NCBI RefSeq assembly: GCF_028993635.1
Contig: NZ_CP118631.1
Location: forward strand, 6,138,001-6,202,000
Source of the DNA: Mucilaginibacter sp. SJ
GTDB lineage: Bacteria; Bacteroidota; Bacteroidia; Sphingobacteriales; Sphingobacteriaceae
DNA: 64,000 bases
Direction: 5' to 3'
A program made the translations under genes and the position numbers. This document shows positions 32,044 through 40,841 of this stretch, piece by piece (the first letter of the stretch is position 1; each line of letters begins with the position of its first letter). The notes beneath the pieces were generated by a model. That model made no database searches. It was given only the letters and a program-made list of their open reading frames with translations, and had not been told where the DNA came from.

Positions 32044-33033
32044 ATGAAACAGATACTTAATCATCTTTTTGAACACAAAACCTTTAGCAGGGAACAATCA
32101 AAAGGCATTTTGATAAACATTGCGCAGGGTAGGTACAATAACGCGCAAATGGCGGCCTTCATGACAGCCTATTGTATGCGAAGCATTACCGTTGAAGAAC
32201 TGGAAGGCTTTCGTGATGCCATGCTGGAGCTTTGCCTGCCTGTTAACCTGGAAACCGATGGCCTCATTGACCTTTGCGGTACCGGAGGCGATGGTAAGGA
32301 TACTTTTAACATTTCAACGCTTGCTTCATTTGTTGTAGCAGGCGCGGGGTATAAGGTGGCCAAGCATGGTAACTATGGGGTATCATCGGGCTGCGGTTCA
32401 TCAAATGTGATGGAGTACCTGGGTTATCAGTTTACCAACGATATTGACAAGCTGAAACGGAGTGCCGAGGAAGCTAATATCTGTTTTCTGCACGCGCCAT
32501 TGTTTCACCCGGCTATGAAAACCGTTGCGCCTATCCGCAGGGAACTGGGTGTTAAAACTTTCTTTAATATGTTAGGGCCAATGGTTAACCCGGCGAAGCC
32601 AGATAATCAATTGGTAGGGGTGTTTAACCTGGAGCTTGCCCGGGTATACGCTTACCTTTACCAAAAATCAACTACAAAATATACCATCATAAACGCCCTG
32701 GAAGGCTATGACGAAATTTCATTAACCTGCGATTTTAAGACCTTTTCGGCAGATGGTGAAAAGATCAACAGTGTGGAAGACCTCGGTTTTGAAAAGCTCG
32801 ATCCTAAAGAGATCATTGGTGGTGACACTGTTGAGGCTTCTGCAGTTATATTCAGCAATGTGCTTAAAGGCAATGGCACCCCAGCCCAAAATAACGTGGT
32901 ACTGGCTAACGCCGCGCTGGCCATTAAAACCATCGGCCCTGAAAAAACTTTTGGTGATTGTTTTTATGAAGCCGAAGAAGCATTGTTAAGCAAAAAAGCG
33001 CTGAGGAGTTTTAATACTTTATTACAAAACTAA
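32044..33033 (+). CDS. trpD: Anthranilate phosphoribosyltransferase
   Basis: A 329-residue TrpD that transfers a phosphoribosyl group from PRPP to anthranilate. Diagnostic segments are CGTGGDGKDTFNIST at 78-92 and KHGNYGVSSGCGSSN from about 107; FFNMLGPMVNPA lies near 177. It begins the structural part of the operon behind the attenuator; trpE and trpG, which usually come first, are not here. The next gene starts four bases after its stop. Confidence 0.95.
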   Translation: MKQILNHLFEHKTFSREQSKGILINIAQGRYNNAQMAAFMTAYCMRSITVEELEGFRDAMLELCLPVNLETDGLIDLCGTGGDGKDTFNISTLASFVVAGAGYKVAKHGNYGVSSGCGSSNVMEYLGYQFTNDIDKLKRSAEEANICFLHAPLFHPAMKTVAPIRRELGVKTFFNMLGPMVNPAKPDNQLVGVFNLELARVYAYLYQKSTTKYTIINALEGYDEISLTCDFKTFSADGEKINSVEDLGFEKLDPKEIIGGDTVEASAVIFSNVLKGNGTPAQNNVVLANAALAIKTIGPEKTFGDCFYEAEEALLSKKALRSFNTLLQN

Positions 33034-33036
33034 AGC

Positions 33037-34845
33037 ATGAAAATAAAGGTTTGCGGTTTAAAACATCCTGAAAATATTAATGCGGTTGCTGCTTTACAGC
33101 CCGACTATGTAGGCTTTATTTTATATGGCAAATCGCCACGCTATATGGCAAACCTGGCGACAGATGCGTTGCAAACTATACCCGCCTCTATCCAAAAAAC
33201 GGGTGTTTTCGTAAATGAAAGCTCTGAAAATATTGATCGCCTGGTCACTGAATATGGCTTTAACGCGGTTCAGCTGCATGGCGATGAAAGTCCGGAATTT
33301 TGCGCTGCTTTTAAAGGTAGGGTAACCGTGATCAAAGCTTTTGGTATTAACGAAGATTTTGATTTTGAACAGTTAAAAGATTATGCCAACAATATTGATC
33401 TTTTCCTGTTCGATACCAAAACAAAGGAATACGGCGGCTCGGGTAAAACTTTTGACTGGGCCATCCTTGACCAATACAAACTGGACATTCCCTTCTTTTT
33501 ATCAGGAGGGGTGGGGCTTGAAAATATAAAAGAGGTTAAAAACATCACACACCCTCAATTTTATGGGGTTGACCTTAACAGCAGGTTTGAAATTGAGCCG
33601 GGTTTAAAGAATATCGAAAAATTAAAAGAGGCATTTAAAATCATCAAAAATAAAACACAACAAATGAAATACGGAGTTAACGAACAAGGTTATTATGGCG
33701 ATTTTGGGGGAGCATATATCCCCGAAATGTTATATCCTAACGTAGAGGAATTAAGGGAGCAATACCTTAATATCATAAATGATGATGATTTTAAAGCCGA
33801 GTTTGACGATCTGCTTAAAAACTACGTCGGCCGGCCTTCTCCATTGTATCATGCCAAAAGGTATTCGGAGAAATATGGCGCTAACATCTTCTTTAAACGC
33901 GAAGACCTCAACCATACCGGCTCGCATAAGATCAATAACGCCATAGGGCAAATCCTGTTAGCAAAACGGCTGGGCAAAAAGCGTATCATTGCCGAAACCG
34001 GCGCAGGCCAGCATGGGGTGGCAACCGCTACCGTATGCGCGCTCATGAATATTGAATGCGTTGTGTACATGGGCGAAATTGACATGGTGAGGCAGGCGCC
34101 AAACGTGGCCCGTATGAAAATGCTTGGCGCTAAGGTTGTACCCGCCACATCTGGCAGTAAAACACTTAAAGACGCTACCAACGAGGCCCTGCGCGATTGG
34201 ATAGGCAACCCGGTTGATACACATTATATCATCGGTTCTGTAGTTGGCCCGTATCCTTATCCGGATATTGTGGCCCGTTTTCAGGCTATCATATCGCAGG
34301 AAACAAAGGCCCAGTTGCTTGAGCAAACCGGCAAGGAGTTACCGCAATATGTGATGGCTTGTGTAGGCGGGGGCAGCAACGCTATGGGGATGTTTTATCA
34401 TTTTATAGAGGATGAGGCTGTAAAACTGGTTGCTGTTGAAGCGGCAGGTAAAGGCGTAAATAGTGGTGAATCGGCCGCCACAACAGCTTTGGGCGATGAA
34501 GGGGTGCTGCATGGCAGCCGTACCATATTGATGCAAACCGAAGACGGACAGGTGGTTGAGCCTTATTCAATTTCGGCGGGACTGGATTATCCGGGTATAG
34601 GGCCGCAGCACGCACATTTGTTTAAAACCGGCCGCGGGCAATATGTAAGTATTACCGATGAGGAGGCTTTGCAGGCAGGTTTACTTTGCTGTCAGCTGGA
34701 AGGGATTATCCCGGCTATTGAAACAGCCCATGCTTTGGCCCAGTTAGAGAAAATGAAGTTTGAGGCCAACGATAATGTGGTGATCTGCATTTCGGGCAGG
34801 GGAGATAAGGACCTGGATACGTATATTAATTATTTCGGGTACTAA
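33037..34845 (+). CDS. trpF-trpB: Fused phosphoribosylanthranilate isomerase / tryptophan synthase beta chain
   Basis: One uninterrupted 602-codon frame. Residues 1 to about 206 are TrpF (VCGLKHPENI at the start, LSGGVGLENI near 154, FYGVDLNSRFE near 177); from residue 210 (MKYGVNEQGYYGDFGGAY) it is TrpB, with PLP lysine K298 in GSHKINNAIG and a GGGSNAMG phosphate loop near 447. Only three residues (TQQ) separate the last TrpF helix from the TrpB Met at 33,664, and there is no stop codon. The product may be a fusion protein, or TrpB may also be made from the internal ATG. trpC is absent between trpD and this gene. Confidence 0.92.
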   Translation: MKIKVCGLKHPENINAVAALQPDYVGFILYGKSPRYMANLATDALQTIPASIQKTGVFVNESSENIDRLVTEYGFNAVQLHGDESPEFCAAFKGRVTVIKAFGINEDFDFEQLKDYANNIDLFLFDTKTKEYGGSGKTFDWAILDQYKLDIPFFLSGGVGLENIKEVKNITHPQFYGVDLNSRFEIEPGLKNIEKLKEAFKIIKNKTQQMKYGVNEQGYYGDFGGAYIPEMLYPNVEELREQYLNIINDDDFKAEFDDLLKNYVGRPSPLYHAKRYSEKYGANIFFKREDLNHTGSHKINNAIGQILLAKRLGKKRIIAETGAGQHGVATATVCALMNIECVVYMGEIDMVRQAPNVARMKMLGAKVVPATSGSKTLKDATNEALRDWIGNPVDTHYIIGSVVGPYPYPDIVARFQAIISQETKAQLLEQTGKELPQYVMACVGGGSNAMGMFYHFIEDEAVKLVAVEAAGKGVNSGESAATTALGDEGVLHGSRTILMQTEDGQVVEPYSISAGLDYPGIGPQHAHLFKTGRGQYVSITDEEALQAGLLCCQLEGIIPAIETAHALAQLEKMKFEANDNVVICISGRGDKDLDTYINYFGY

Positions 34846-34849
34846 TTGG

Positions 34850-34941
34850 TTCATAGTTGATGGTCCATAGACCATAGCTGATCCGTGAAAAAAATCAACA
34901 ATAAAAAATAAAACCATGGACTATGGTCTATCGTCCATAGA
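34850..34941. repeat. ATGGTCCATAGACCATAG inverted repeat inside the trp operon
   Basis: ATGGTCCATAGACCATAG at 34,860-34,877 is matched in reverse complement (two mismatches) by bases around 34,919-34,940, in the gap between trpFB and trpA. The same word family occurs at 52,991-53,090 and 58,571-58,813. Confidence 0.6.
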
Positions 34942-34954
34942 CAAATAAAATACA

Positions 34955-35725
34955 ATGAACCGTTTAAACAAACTTTTTGCATCAAAAAACAATAACCTGT
35001 TATCTATATACTTTACCGCCGGTTACCCAGCGCTGAACACTACAGTTGATATTGCCGAAGCCCTTGAAAAATCAGGTGCCGATTTCCTGGAGATCGGTTT
35101 CCCTTATTCTGATCCGGTGGCTGATGGCCCAACTATTCAGCATAGTTCAGAGTGTGCTCTGGAAAATGGCATGAGCCTTAAAGTTTTGTTTGAAGAGCTT
35201 GCCGAACTACGCAGCAGGGTAAGTATTCCTATTTTGCTTATGGGCTATTTTAATCCCATTGCACAGTATGGTGTTGAACGGTTTTGTAAAAAAGCTGCCG
35301 AAGTAGGTGTTGACGGCATTATTGTACCCGATCTGCCGATCTATGAATATGAAAAAATGTACTCGTCATATTTTATCGATAACGGCCTGAGCAACATATT
35401 CCTGGTAACTCCGCAAACATCTGAAGAGCGCATCCGCAAAATTGATGAACTGAGCAACAGCTTTATCTACCTGCTGTCGTCATCAACAATAACGGGCTAT
35501 AACCTGAAACTGAGTGATAGCGTTGAAGAATATTACAAACGCATTACCGCGATGAAGCTAAAGAATCCAACCATTATTGGTTTTGGTATTACCGATAGCA
35601 GCAGCTTTGCCAAAGCATGTAATTATGCCAATGGGGCAATTATAGGAAGCAAATTTGTGAAGCTTTTAGGCGAGGAAGGTTATATGGATAAGATTGATGG
35701 ATTTGTGAGGGGGATAAGGCCGTAA
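34955..35725 (+). CDS. trpA: Tryptophan synthase alpha chain
   Basis: A 256-residue TrpA that cleaves indole-3-glycerol phosphate and channels indole to TrpB. Catalytic E47 (FLEIGFPYSDP) and D58 (VADGPT) correspond to E49 and D60 of the E. coli enzyme. GYFNPIAQYG and a GFGITDSS phosphate-binding loop are present. It is the last trp gene here, 109 bases after trpFB, a gap occupied by a repeat, so its expression may depend on readthrough. Confidence 0.95.
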   Translation: MNRLNKLFASKNNNLLSIYFTAGYPALNTTVDIAEALEKSGADFLEIGFPYSDPVADGPTIQHSSECALENGMSLKVLFEELAELRSRVSIPILLMGYFNPIAQYGVERFCKKAAEVGVDGIIVPDLPIYEYEKMYSSYFIDNGLSNIFLVTPQTSEERIRKIDELSNSFIYLLSSSTITGYNLKLSDSVEEYYKRITAMKLKNPTIIGFGITDSSSFAKACNYANGAIIGSKFVKLLGEEGYMDKIDGFVRGIRP

Positions 35726-35766
35726 AAAAATATACACCGGTCGATGAATATTAATGAATAAAACCG

Positions 35767-35922
35767 AATGTCATTTCGACGAACCGGTTGTGGAAAATGT
35801 GTGAAGGGGGGAGGAGAAATCTTATACGCCTTGATCTAAAACATGTGTACGGCTCTACAGGGCGTAGGAGATTTCTCTTTCGCCCCAGCGCCGATGCCCA
35901 GCTGCTCAATCGAAATGACATT
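35767..35922. repeat. 156-base nested inverted-repeat element
   Basis: Outer arms AATGTCATTTCGA (35,767-35,779) and its exact reverse complement (35,910-35,922); middle arms GAGAAATCT (35,814-35,822) and AGATTTCTC (35,869-35,877); inner TACGCC / GGCGTA pair (35,825 and 35,861). This TCATTTCGA...GAGAAATCT design is one I recall as a frequent intergenic repeat in Bacteroidetes; no gene lies inside. Confidence 0.7.
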
Positions 35923-35983
35923 TTCTTTTAGTTAAAGATGTGTTCACATAGTAGTGCAATGCCCTGTAATATTTAAGGCTTTT

Positions 35984-36604
35984 CTACAAATACAACTCCA
36001 AATCGCCTTTACCTTCACGAACAATATCAAAGTCGCCGGTAGTGCAATCAACTATGGTTGATGGGATGTTGTCGCCATAACCGCCATCAATTACAATATC
36101 CACCAGGTCTTCATATTTTTCGTGGATCAGCTCCGGATCGGTTGAGTACTCGATAATATCGTCGTCATCCCTGATAGATGTAGAAAGTATCGGATTACCT
36201 AACACACGCACAATTTCGCGGGCTATATTATTGTCGGGCACCCTGATACCAACCGTTTTTTTGTTGGAGCTGAGCATTTTGGGAACCATATGACTGGCAT
36301 TGAATATGAATGTAAATGGCCCCGGCAACGCCTTTTTTAGTACGCGGAAAGTAGTATTGTCAATCGGTTTGATGTAATCAGAAATATGGCTCAGATCATA
36401 GCAAATGAATGAGAAGTTGGCCTTTTCGGGTTTGATATTCCTGATCTTACAAATGGCTTCAATAGCACGGTGGTTGGTAATATCGCAGCCCAAACCATAA
36501 ATGGTATCGGTGGGGTATATAATCAGGCCGCCTTTTTTTAACACCTCAACCACCTGCTCAATAGCCTTTGGATTAGGGTTTTCGGGATATATTTTAATTA
36601 GCAT
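35984..36604 (-). CDS. YciO/YrdC/Sua5-family protein
   Basis: A 206-residue protein of the Sua5/YciO/YrdC family, with KKGGLIIYPTDTIYGLGCDI at about 24-42 and TVGIRVPDN near 116-124. YrdC (TsaC) makes threonylcarbamoyl-adenylate for tRNA t6A modification; the length and start resemble the YciO branch, whose activity is less certain. It stands alone, flanked on both sides by inverted-repeat elements (35,767-35,922 and 36,713-36,863). Confidence 0.88.
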   Translation of the reverse strand: MLIKIYPENPNPKAIEQVVEVLKKGGLIIYPTDTIYGLGCDITNHRAIEAICKIRNIKPEKANFSFICYDLSHISDYIKPIDNTTFRVLKKALPGPFTFIFNASHMVPKMLSSNKKTVGIRVPDNNIAREIVRVLGNPILSTSIRDDDDIIEYSTDPELIHEKYEDLVDIVIDGGYGDNIPSTIVDCTTGDFDIVREGKGDLELYL

Positions 36605-36712
36605 AAGTATAAGAACAAATATAGCGCTACTTGGTTTAAAAACAGCGGCAAAACGTGCTTTAAATCACGTTATTATGATCGAAGAGACACGGTGGAATTT
36701 CAGATAGTAGAT

Positions 36713-36863
36713 AGGAGGCACCTACGGAGCCAGCATTGTTTTATCTTATCACCTACAAACACGATACTCCTACGGAGTGCTTTGTTAAGTTTTTAACACT
36801 CCGTGGGAGTATCGTGTTTGTAGCAAAATAATAGATCAATTTATGGCTCCGTAGGTGCCACCT
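36713..36863. repeat. 151-base nested inverted-repeat element
   Basis: Outer 20-base arms (36,713-36,732 and 36,844-36,863, one mismatch, containing GGCACCTACGGAGCCA) enclose 27-base inner arms (36,753-36,779 and 36,797-36,823, one mismatch that is a G-U pair in RNA, containing CTACAAACACGATACTCC). The loop is 17 bases. The whole can form a long cruciform or RNA hairpin; CCTACGGAG recurs in both arms. Confidence 0.8.
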
Positions 36864-36921
36864 GTAATAAAAGCGATGCTTTTCGAATAATCTTGCTGTA
36901 TTTAAAGATCGTTAAAAACCC

Positions 36922-36952
36922 AAAAAGCCATTCGCGTTAAACGAATGGCTTT
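36922..36952 (-). terminator. Rho-independent terminator downstream of the YceI gene
   Basis: Arms AAAGCCATTCG (36,924-36,934) and CGAATGGCTTT (36,942-36,952) form an 11-base stem; on the minus strand it is followed by five T residues. It would end the YceI transcript about 110 bases after the stop codon. Confidence 0.7.
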
Positions 36953-37059
36953 GTTATTTGAATTTAACCTGCTTGCTGCTTCAATAATGCCGTGTTGTTT
37001 GGATCCTTTAACAACAGCGGCATTTTAAAAGTTAAAACACAGCAACAGTATTAAAACAA

Positions 37060-37602
37060 TTAAGCTTGTTTAGTGAACTGTATGTTGATTAACAATTTAA
37101 TGTCTTCGCCAACTACAATTGAACCGGCTTCAGTTACGCCGTCCCAGGTTAAACCGAAATCTTTACGGTTAATTTTACCGCTGATTTCGAAACCAGCTTT
37201 GGTATTGCCATAAAAGTCGGCAGCCGAACCACCAAATTCTACGTCGAGCGTTACCGGTTTGGTTTGATCTTTAATGGTAAGGTTGCCTTTCAATTCATAT
37301 TCTTCATCATCAGTTTTGGTGAATGAAGTTGATTTGAAAGTGATCTGAGGATATTTTTCGGCGTCAAAAAATTCGGCCGATTTCAAGTGCTCGTCGCGTT
37401 GTGTCTGGTTGGTATCAATGCTGTTGATATCTAAAGAGAAATCAATTTCAGCATTTTCAAAATCATCATTATCAGTTAATAACTCACCGTTAAAGCTTTT
37501 GAAAAAACCACTCACGGTTGAAATAACCAGGTGTTTAACTTTAAATTGTACTTCTGAGTGCATAGGGTCAATAACCCATTTTGTTGCTGTTTCTGTTGCC
37601 AT
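37060..37602 (-). CDS. YceI family protein
   Basis: A 180-residue lipocalin-like YceI protein: KWVIDPMHSEVQFKVKHL at the N-terminus, GELLTDNDDFENAEIDFSLD, a SAEFFDAEKYPQITFKS segment and a GLTWDGVTEAG strand. YceI proteins bind polyprenyl-type lipids in a barrel; the role here is unknown. The start at 37,602 (MATETATK) is chosen over an in-frame upstream site because the extra 37 residues are low-complexity. No signal peptide is present at the chosen start, so it is probably cytoplasmic. A TATCTTTG -7 element lies 26 bases upstream on the minus strand (37,635-37,628). Confidence 0.9.
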   Translation of the reverse strand: MATETATKWVIDPMHSEVQFKVKHLVISTVSGFFKSFNGELLTDNDDFENAEIDFSLDINSIDTNQTQRDEHLKSAEFFDAEKYPQITFKSTSFTKTDDEEYELKGNLTIKDQTKPVTLDVEFGGSAADFYGNTKAGFEISGKINRKDFGLTWDGVTEAGSIVVGEDIKLLINIQFTKQA

Positions 37603-37787
37603 GATTTTTATTTCTTTTTTGTTGATACAAAGATAAGTACAAAAATAGATGTTTAAACATGTATTTTTACTTTGTGACTTTAAAACGACATTGAGTAAGT
37701 TTCTTAACCACAAATTTGCCCTATTGTTTAAATTATAAATCTATTTTTATCAAACTTAATAGCCGCTTCATATAAAATTAACTATCC

Positions 37788-39422
37788 ATGAGAAAGCTCT
37801 TCGTTGTTTCGTTCTTTATCATATTCAGTATGCTTGCTTTGTGGACTGTCATCTGGCCACCCGCTGCATGGTCGTTTCTGTTCATGGGGCCTGTATATCT
37901 TATCGGCTTTTATGATATGGTACAGCCCAAACACAGTATTGTGCGTAATTACCCGGTGTTTGGCCACCTGAGGTATTTGATGGAAGAACTTAGGCCTAAA
38001 ATATACCAGTACTTTATTGAAAGCGATACCAACGGTACGCCTTTTAACCGTCAAAACAGGAGTGTAATTTACCAGCGAGCCAAAAAAGTTGATGACACCC
38101 GTCCCTTTGGTACCGAGCTTGATGTTTATGATAATGGCTACGAATGGCTTAACCATAGCATAGCGGCAATTGATCACCATAAATTAAATATGGATCCCCG
38201 TGTAAAGGTCGGCGGGGCGGCCTGTACGCAGCCTTATATGGCCAGCGTATTCAATATTTCGGCTATGAGCTTTGGTTCGTTGAGTATGAACGCCATACTG
38301 GCCCTTAACGGCGGTGCAAAACTGGATAACTTTGCCCATAACACCGGCGAGGGGGGATTAAGCGATTACCACTTGCAACCAGGCGGCGATATCATTTGGC
38401 AAATAGGCACCGGCTATTTCAGTTGCCGCCATAAGGATGGTACTATGAACTACGATGCCTTTGCCGAACGCGCAGTGCTTCCACAAGTGAAAATGATCGA
38501 GATCAAGCTGTCGCAAGGAGCAAAGCCTGGTCATGGGGGGATATTGCCCGCTGCCAAGGTAACACCTGAAATTGCGCGGATCAGGCTGGTGGAGATGGGG
38601 AAGGATGTGGTTTCGCCACCGTACCATACCGCGTTCACCAATCCATTGGAGCTGATGGTATTTATTCAAAAGCTTCGGGATCTTTCAGGCGGCAAGCCAG
38701 TCGGGTTTAAATTGTGCGTTGGTCATAAAAGCGAGTTTTTAGCTATTTGCAAGGCTATGGTCAAAACAGGCATTACTCCCGATTTTATTACTGTTGATGG
38801 GGGCGAAGGCGGCACCGGCGCTGCCCCGCTTGAGTTCAGTAACTCGGTAGGGATGCCGCTGCGCGAGGCTTTGGCTTTTGTTTATGACGCGCTGACCGGG
38901 TTCGATCTTAAAAAACATATCAAGCTTATAGCATCGGGAAAAGTAGCCACGGGTTTTGACCTGGTCAAAAATTTTGCCCTCGGTGCCGATATGTGTAACA
39001 GCGCCCGTGGCATGATGTTCGCCCTGGGATGTATCCAGGCGCTTGAGTGTAACAGCAATACCTGCCCTACCGGCGTGGCCACACAGGATAAAAGCCTGAT
39101 GAAGGGCCTGGTAGTGGATGATAAAAAAGTACGTGTGGCTAATTTCCACCGGCAAACGGTGAGCAGCGCCATTCAGATGATAGGTGCCGCGGGTTTAAGC
39201 AAACCGTGCGACCTGCACCGCATGTATATTTATCGCCGTGTTAACCACAGCCAGATCCTCACTTATGGCGAGCTGTTCCCTTACATCCCCAAAGGCAGTT
39301 TGTTAAATACACCTTATCCGGCATCGTTTGAGTTTGACATGGCCATCAGCAGCGAAAATACGTTTGTGCCTGATTATAGCGGGATTACAAATGTTGACTA
39401 CAGCAATGTGAGTTCGTATTGA
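37788..39422 (+). CDS. FMN-binding glutamate-synthase-like protein
   Basis: A 544-residue protein of the GltB2 / FMN-binding glutamate synthase family. A membrane segment lies near residues 5-35, then the barrel domain with ISAMSFGSLSMNA near 165, HKDGTMNYDAF, the TVDGGEGGTGAAP flavin-phosphate loop near 328, and CNSNTCPTGVATQD near 424 with Cys residues for an iron-sulfur cluster. It may transfer an amide nitrogen or electrons in a membrane-bound enzyme; no amidotransferase domain is fused and no partner subunit is adjacent. Confidence 0.88.
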   Translation: MRKLFVVSFFIIFSMLALWTVIWPPAAWSFLFMGPVYLIGFYDMVQPKHSIVRNYPVFGHLRYLMEELRPKIYQYFIESDTNGTPFNRQNRSVIYQRAKKVDDTRPFGTELDVYDNGYEWLNHSIAAIDHHKLNMDPRVKVGGAACTQPYMASVFNISAMSFGSLSMNAILALNGGAKLDNFAHNTGEGGLSDYHLQPGGDIIWQIGTGYFSCRHKDGTMNYDAFAERAVLPQVKMIEIKLSQGAKPGHGGILPAAKVTPEIARIRLVEMGKDVVSPPYHTAFTNPLELMVFIQKLRDLSGGKPVGFKLCVGHKSEFLAICKAMVKTGITPDFITVDGGEGGTGAAPLEFSNSVGMPLREALAFVYDALTGFDLKKHIKLIASGKVATGFDLVKNFALGADMCNSARGMMFALGCIQALECNSNTCPTGVATQDKSLMKGLVVDDKKVRVANFHRQTVSSAIQMIGAAGLSKPCDLHRMYIYRRVNHSQILTYGELFPYIPKGSLLNTPYPASFEFDMAISSENTFVPDYSGITNVDYSNVSSY

Positions 39423-39569
39423 AGAAATTTTAAGGTTGATGATCAGAGGTTAATTAAAAACGGTGCAATTGCAGCTTTAAGCACGAACGCTTTAACCGGC
39501 TATAGTTAAATTCAACAGCCCTGCGCTTGAGAGGGGAATTGAAAACTCTTAACGGATCTGTTAGCATAA

Positions 39570-40055
39570 CTAATGTCCGACACTCACCACCCTTGTCACT
39601 TTCCACAGCCCATCCTTATACTGCCAAATGTGTACAAATTTCATCAGGCCGATTACTGGTTGTCCGTTTTCGGTATGTGTGAAACGATGTGTACCCATTT
39701 CAATAGCGCCAAAGCCGGGCATGGGGTAAACCTCAAGCGTTTCTTTAAGCAGGTCGCGGCGCAGGTCGGCGGCTTGTTTGTTCTCGAAAATTCCTTTAAA
39801 GCCGGCCATGGTGCCGTCATAACCAGTTACGCCCTTACCATCGTTATAGAATTCAACATCGGGCGCAAACAGCGTTTTCATCACTTCTAAATTACGGCTG
39901 TTAAAGGCGTTGAACATTACACTATCCATGTGTGCGATGGTGTTAAATAACTGCTGGTCTTTTGGTTTAAACGCCTTGGTTTGCGCGTTGGCAACCGAGG
40001 CAGACAGTATCGCAGCAAAGCCAATAATGAACAGGGTATAGGTTGATTTTTTCAT
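39570..40055 (-). CDS. Exported SnoaL/DUF4440-like protein (NTF2 fold)
   Basis: A 161-residue protein with a signal peptide (residues 1-24, ending in AQ) and an NTF2-like/DUF4440 fold: the helix MDSVMFNAFNSRNLEVMKTLFAPDVEFYNDGKG (about 44-76) and strands ending in WQYKDGLWKVTRVVSVGH. Members are diverse hydrolase-like or binding proteins, so the exact role is open. It is a single-gene unit on the minus strand. Confidence 0.82.
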   Translation of the reverse strand: MKKSTYTLFIIGFAAILSASVANAQTKAFKPKDQQLFNTIAHMDSVMFNAFNSRNLEVMKTLFAPDVEFYNDGKGVTGYDGTMAGFKGIFENKQAADLRRDLLKETLEVYPMPGFGAIEMGTHRFTHTENGQPVIGLMKFVHIWQYKDGLWKVTRVVSVGH

Positions 40056-40373
40056 GATATGATAGAGCGTCTAATAATTAATTCACATAAAATAATTATA
40101 TAATGTTAATAAACAGAATGTTAAGTTTTCGGCTTTGTGCGTTCAGTTTTTAGCTTTATATAAATGTATTAAATATATCATCATGACGCGCCACCATGGC
40201 CGATAGTGACAGTAGTACCGACCATTTTCATGGTGAAAAAAACTGTATAATGCTACTGCAATTCATAATTAAGTAAAAATGCTCCCGATTAACATAATTT
40301 AACGGTTTATGCCCGGCGCCGGTGTAATATTTGGACTGCATTTTACGTAACTTTACTTATTAAATTAAGCGCA
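40056..40373. other. Intergenic region of 318 bases
   Basis: No gene is convincing. At 40,124-40,161 is a GGCTTTGTGC-containing word repeat related to those at 22,304 and 44,901. A TAACTTTA segment at 40,348-40,355 may be a weak -7 element for the next gene. Confidence 0.4.
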
Positions 40374-40790
40374 ATGAAAAGGAATATCTTTATGATAGGC
40401 TTGATGCTTTTAGGCGGTTTGTTTAGCGGCGCCCTAAAAGCCCAGGAAACAGCATCGCTGGTTGCCGATCAAAATCCACGCTACATGGAAAGCCAGGCAA
40501 AATATATCAGGGTTGCCGATACCCTGAACAGCCTGCACGGGGTAACCATACAAAATACTTACAAAGCTTACGATTGGTATGAAGCCAAACTGGAACGCCG
40601 CCGTCAAAACCGCGCGTGGCGGCATGAGGAACGCATGAACGGATATTATGATTATTCACCGTCATGGGGCTTATATGGCGGCTACTCTTATTCTCCATTT
40701 TTAAACTATGGATGGGGCAATCGCTGGGGCGGCTATTATGGTGGCCGCTGGGGTGGCCGTACAAGCATCGGTATCGGTTTTGGCTGGTAA
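40374..40790 (+). CDS. Exported Gly/Tyr/Trp-rich small protein
   Basis: A 138-residue protein with a signal peptide (residues 1-24, ending in AQE), a basic middle with RRRQNRAWRHEERM near 75-88, and a C-terminal segment rich in Gly, Tyr and Trp. The family is not recognised. It starts the plus-strand block with the LpoB-like and COG3014-like lipoproteins (51 bases to the next gene), so it may be an envelope protein of the same system. Confidence 0.7.
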   Translation: MKRNIFMIGLMLLGGLFSGALKAQETASLVADQNPRYMESQAKYIRVADTLNSLHGVTIQNTYKAYDWYEAKLERRRQNRAWRHEERMNGYYDYSPSWGLYGGYSYSPFLNYGWGNRWGGYYGGRWGGRTSIGIGFGW

Positions 40791-40841
40791 CAAATTAAGC
40801 GGCAATCAATCTAACACATCATAATTTATAATATACTACAA

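Larger units (their letters stand above)
36605..37059. other. Intergenic region with a nested palindrome and a terminator
   Basis: These 455 bases contain no convincing gene. They hold the nested inverted repeat at 36,713-36,863 and a minus-strand terminator at 36,922-36,952; the rest is AT-rich and unremarkable. Confidence 0.6.

Noticed and set aside
37603..37713. N-terminal extension of the YceI gene
   Set aside because: The added 37 residues are low complexity and precede the conserved start; a -7 element lies within that stretch.
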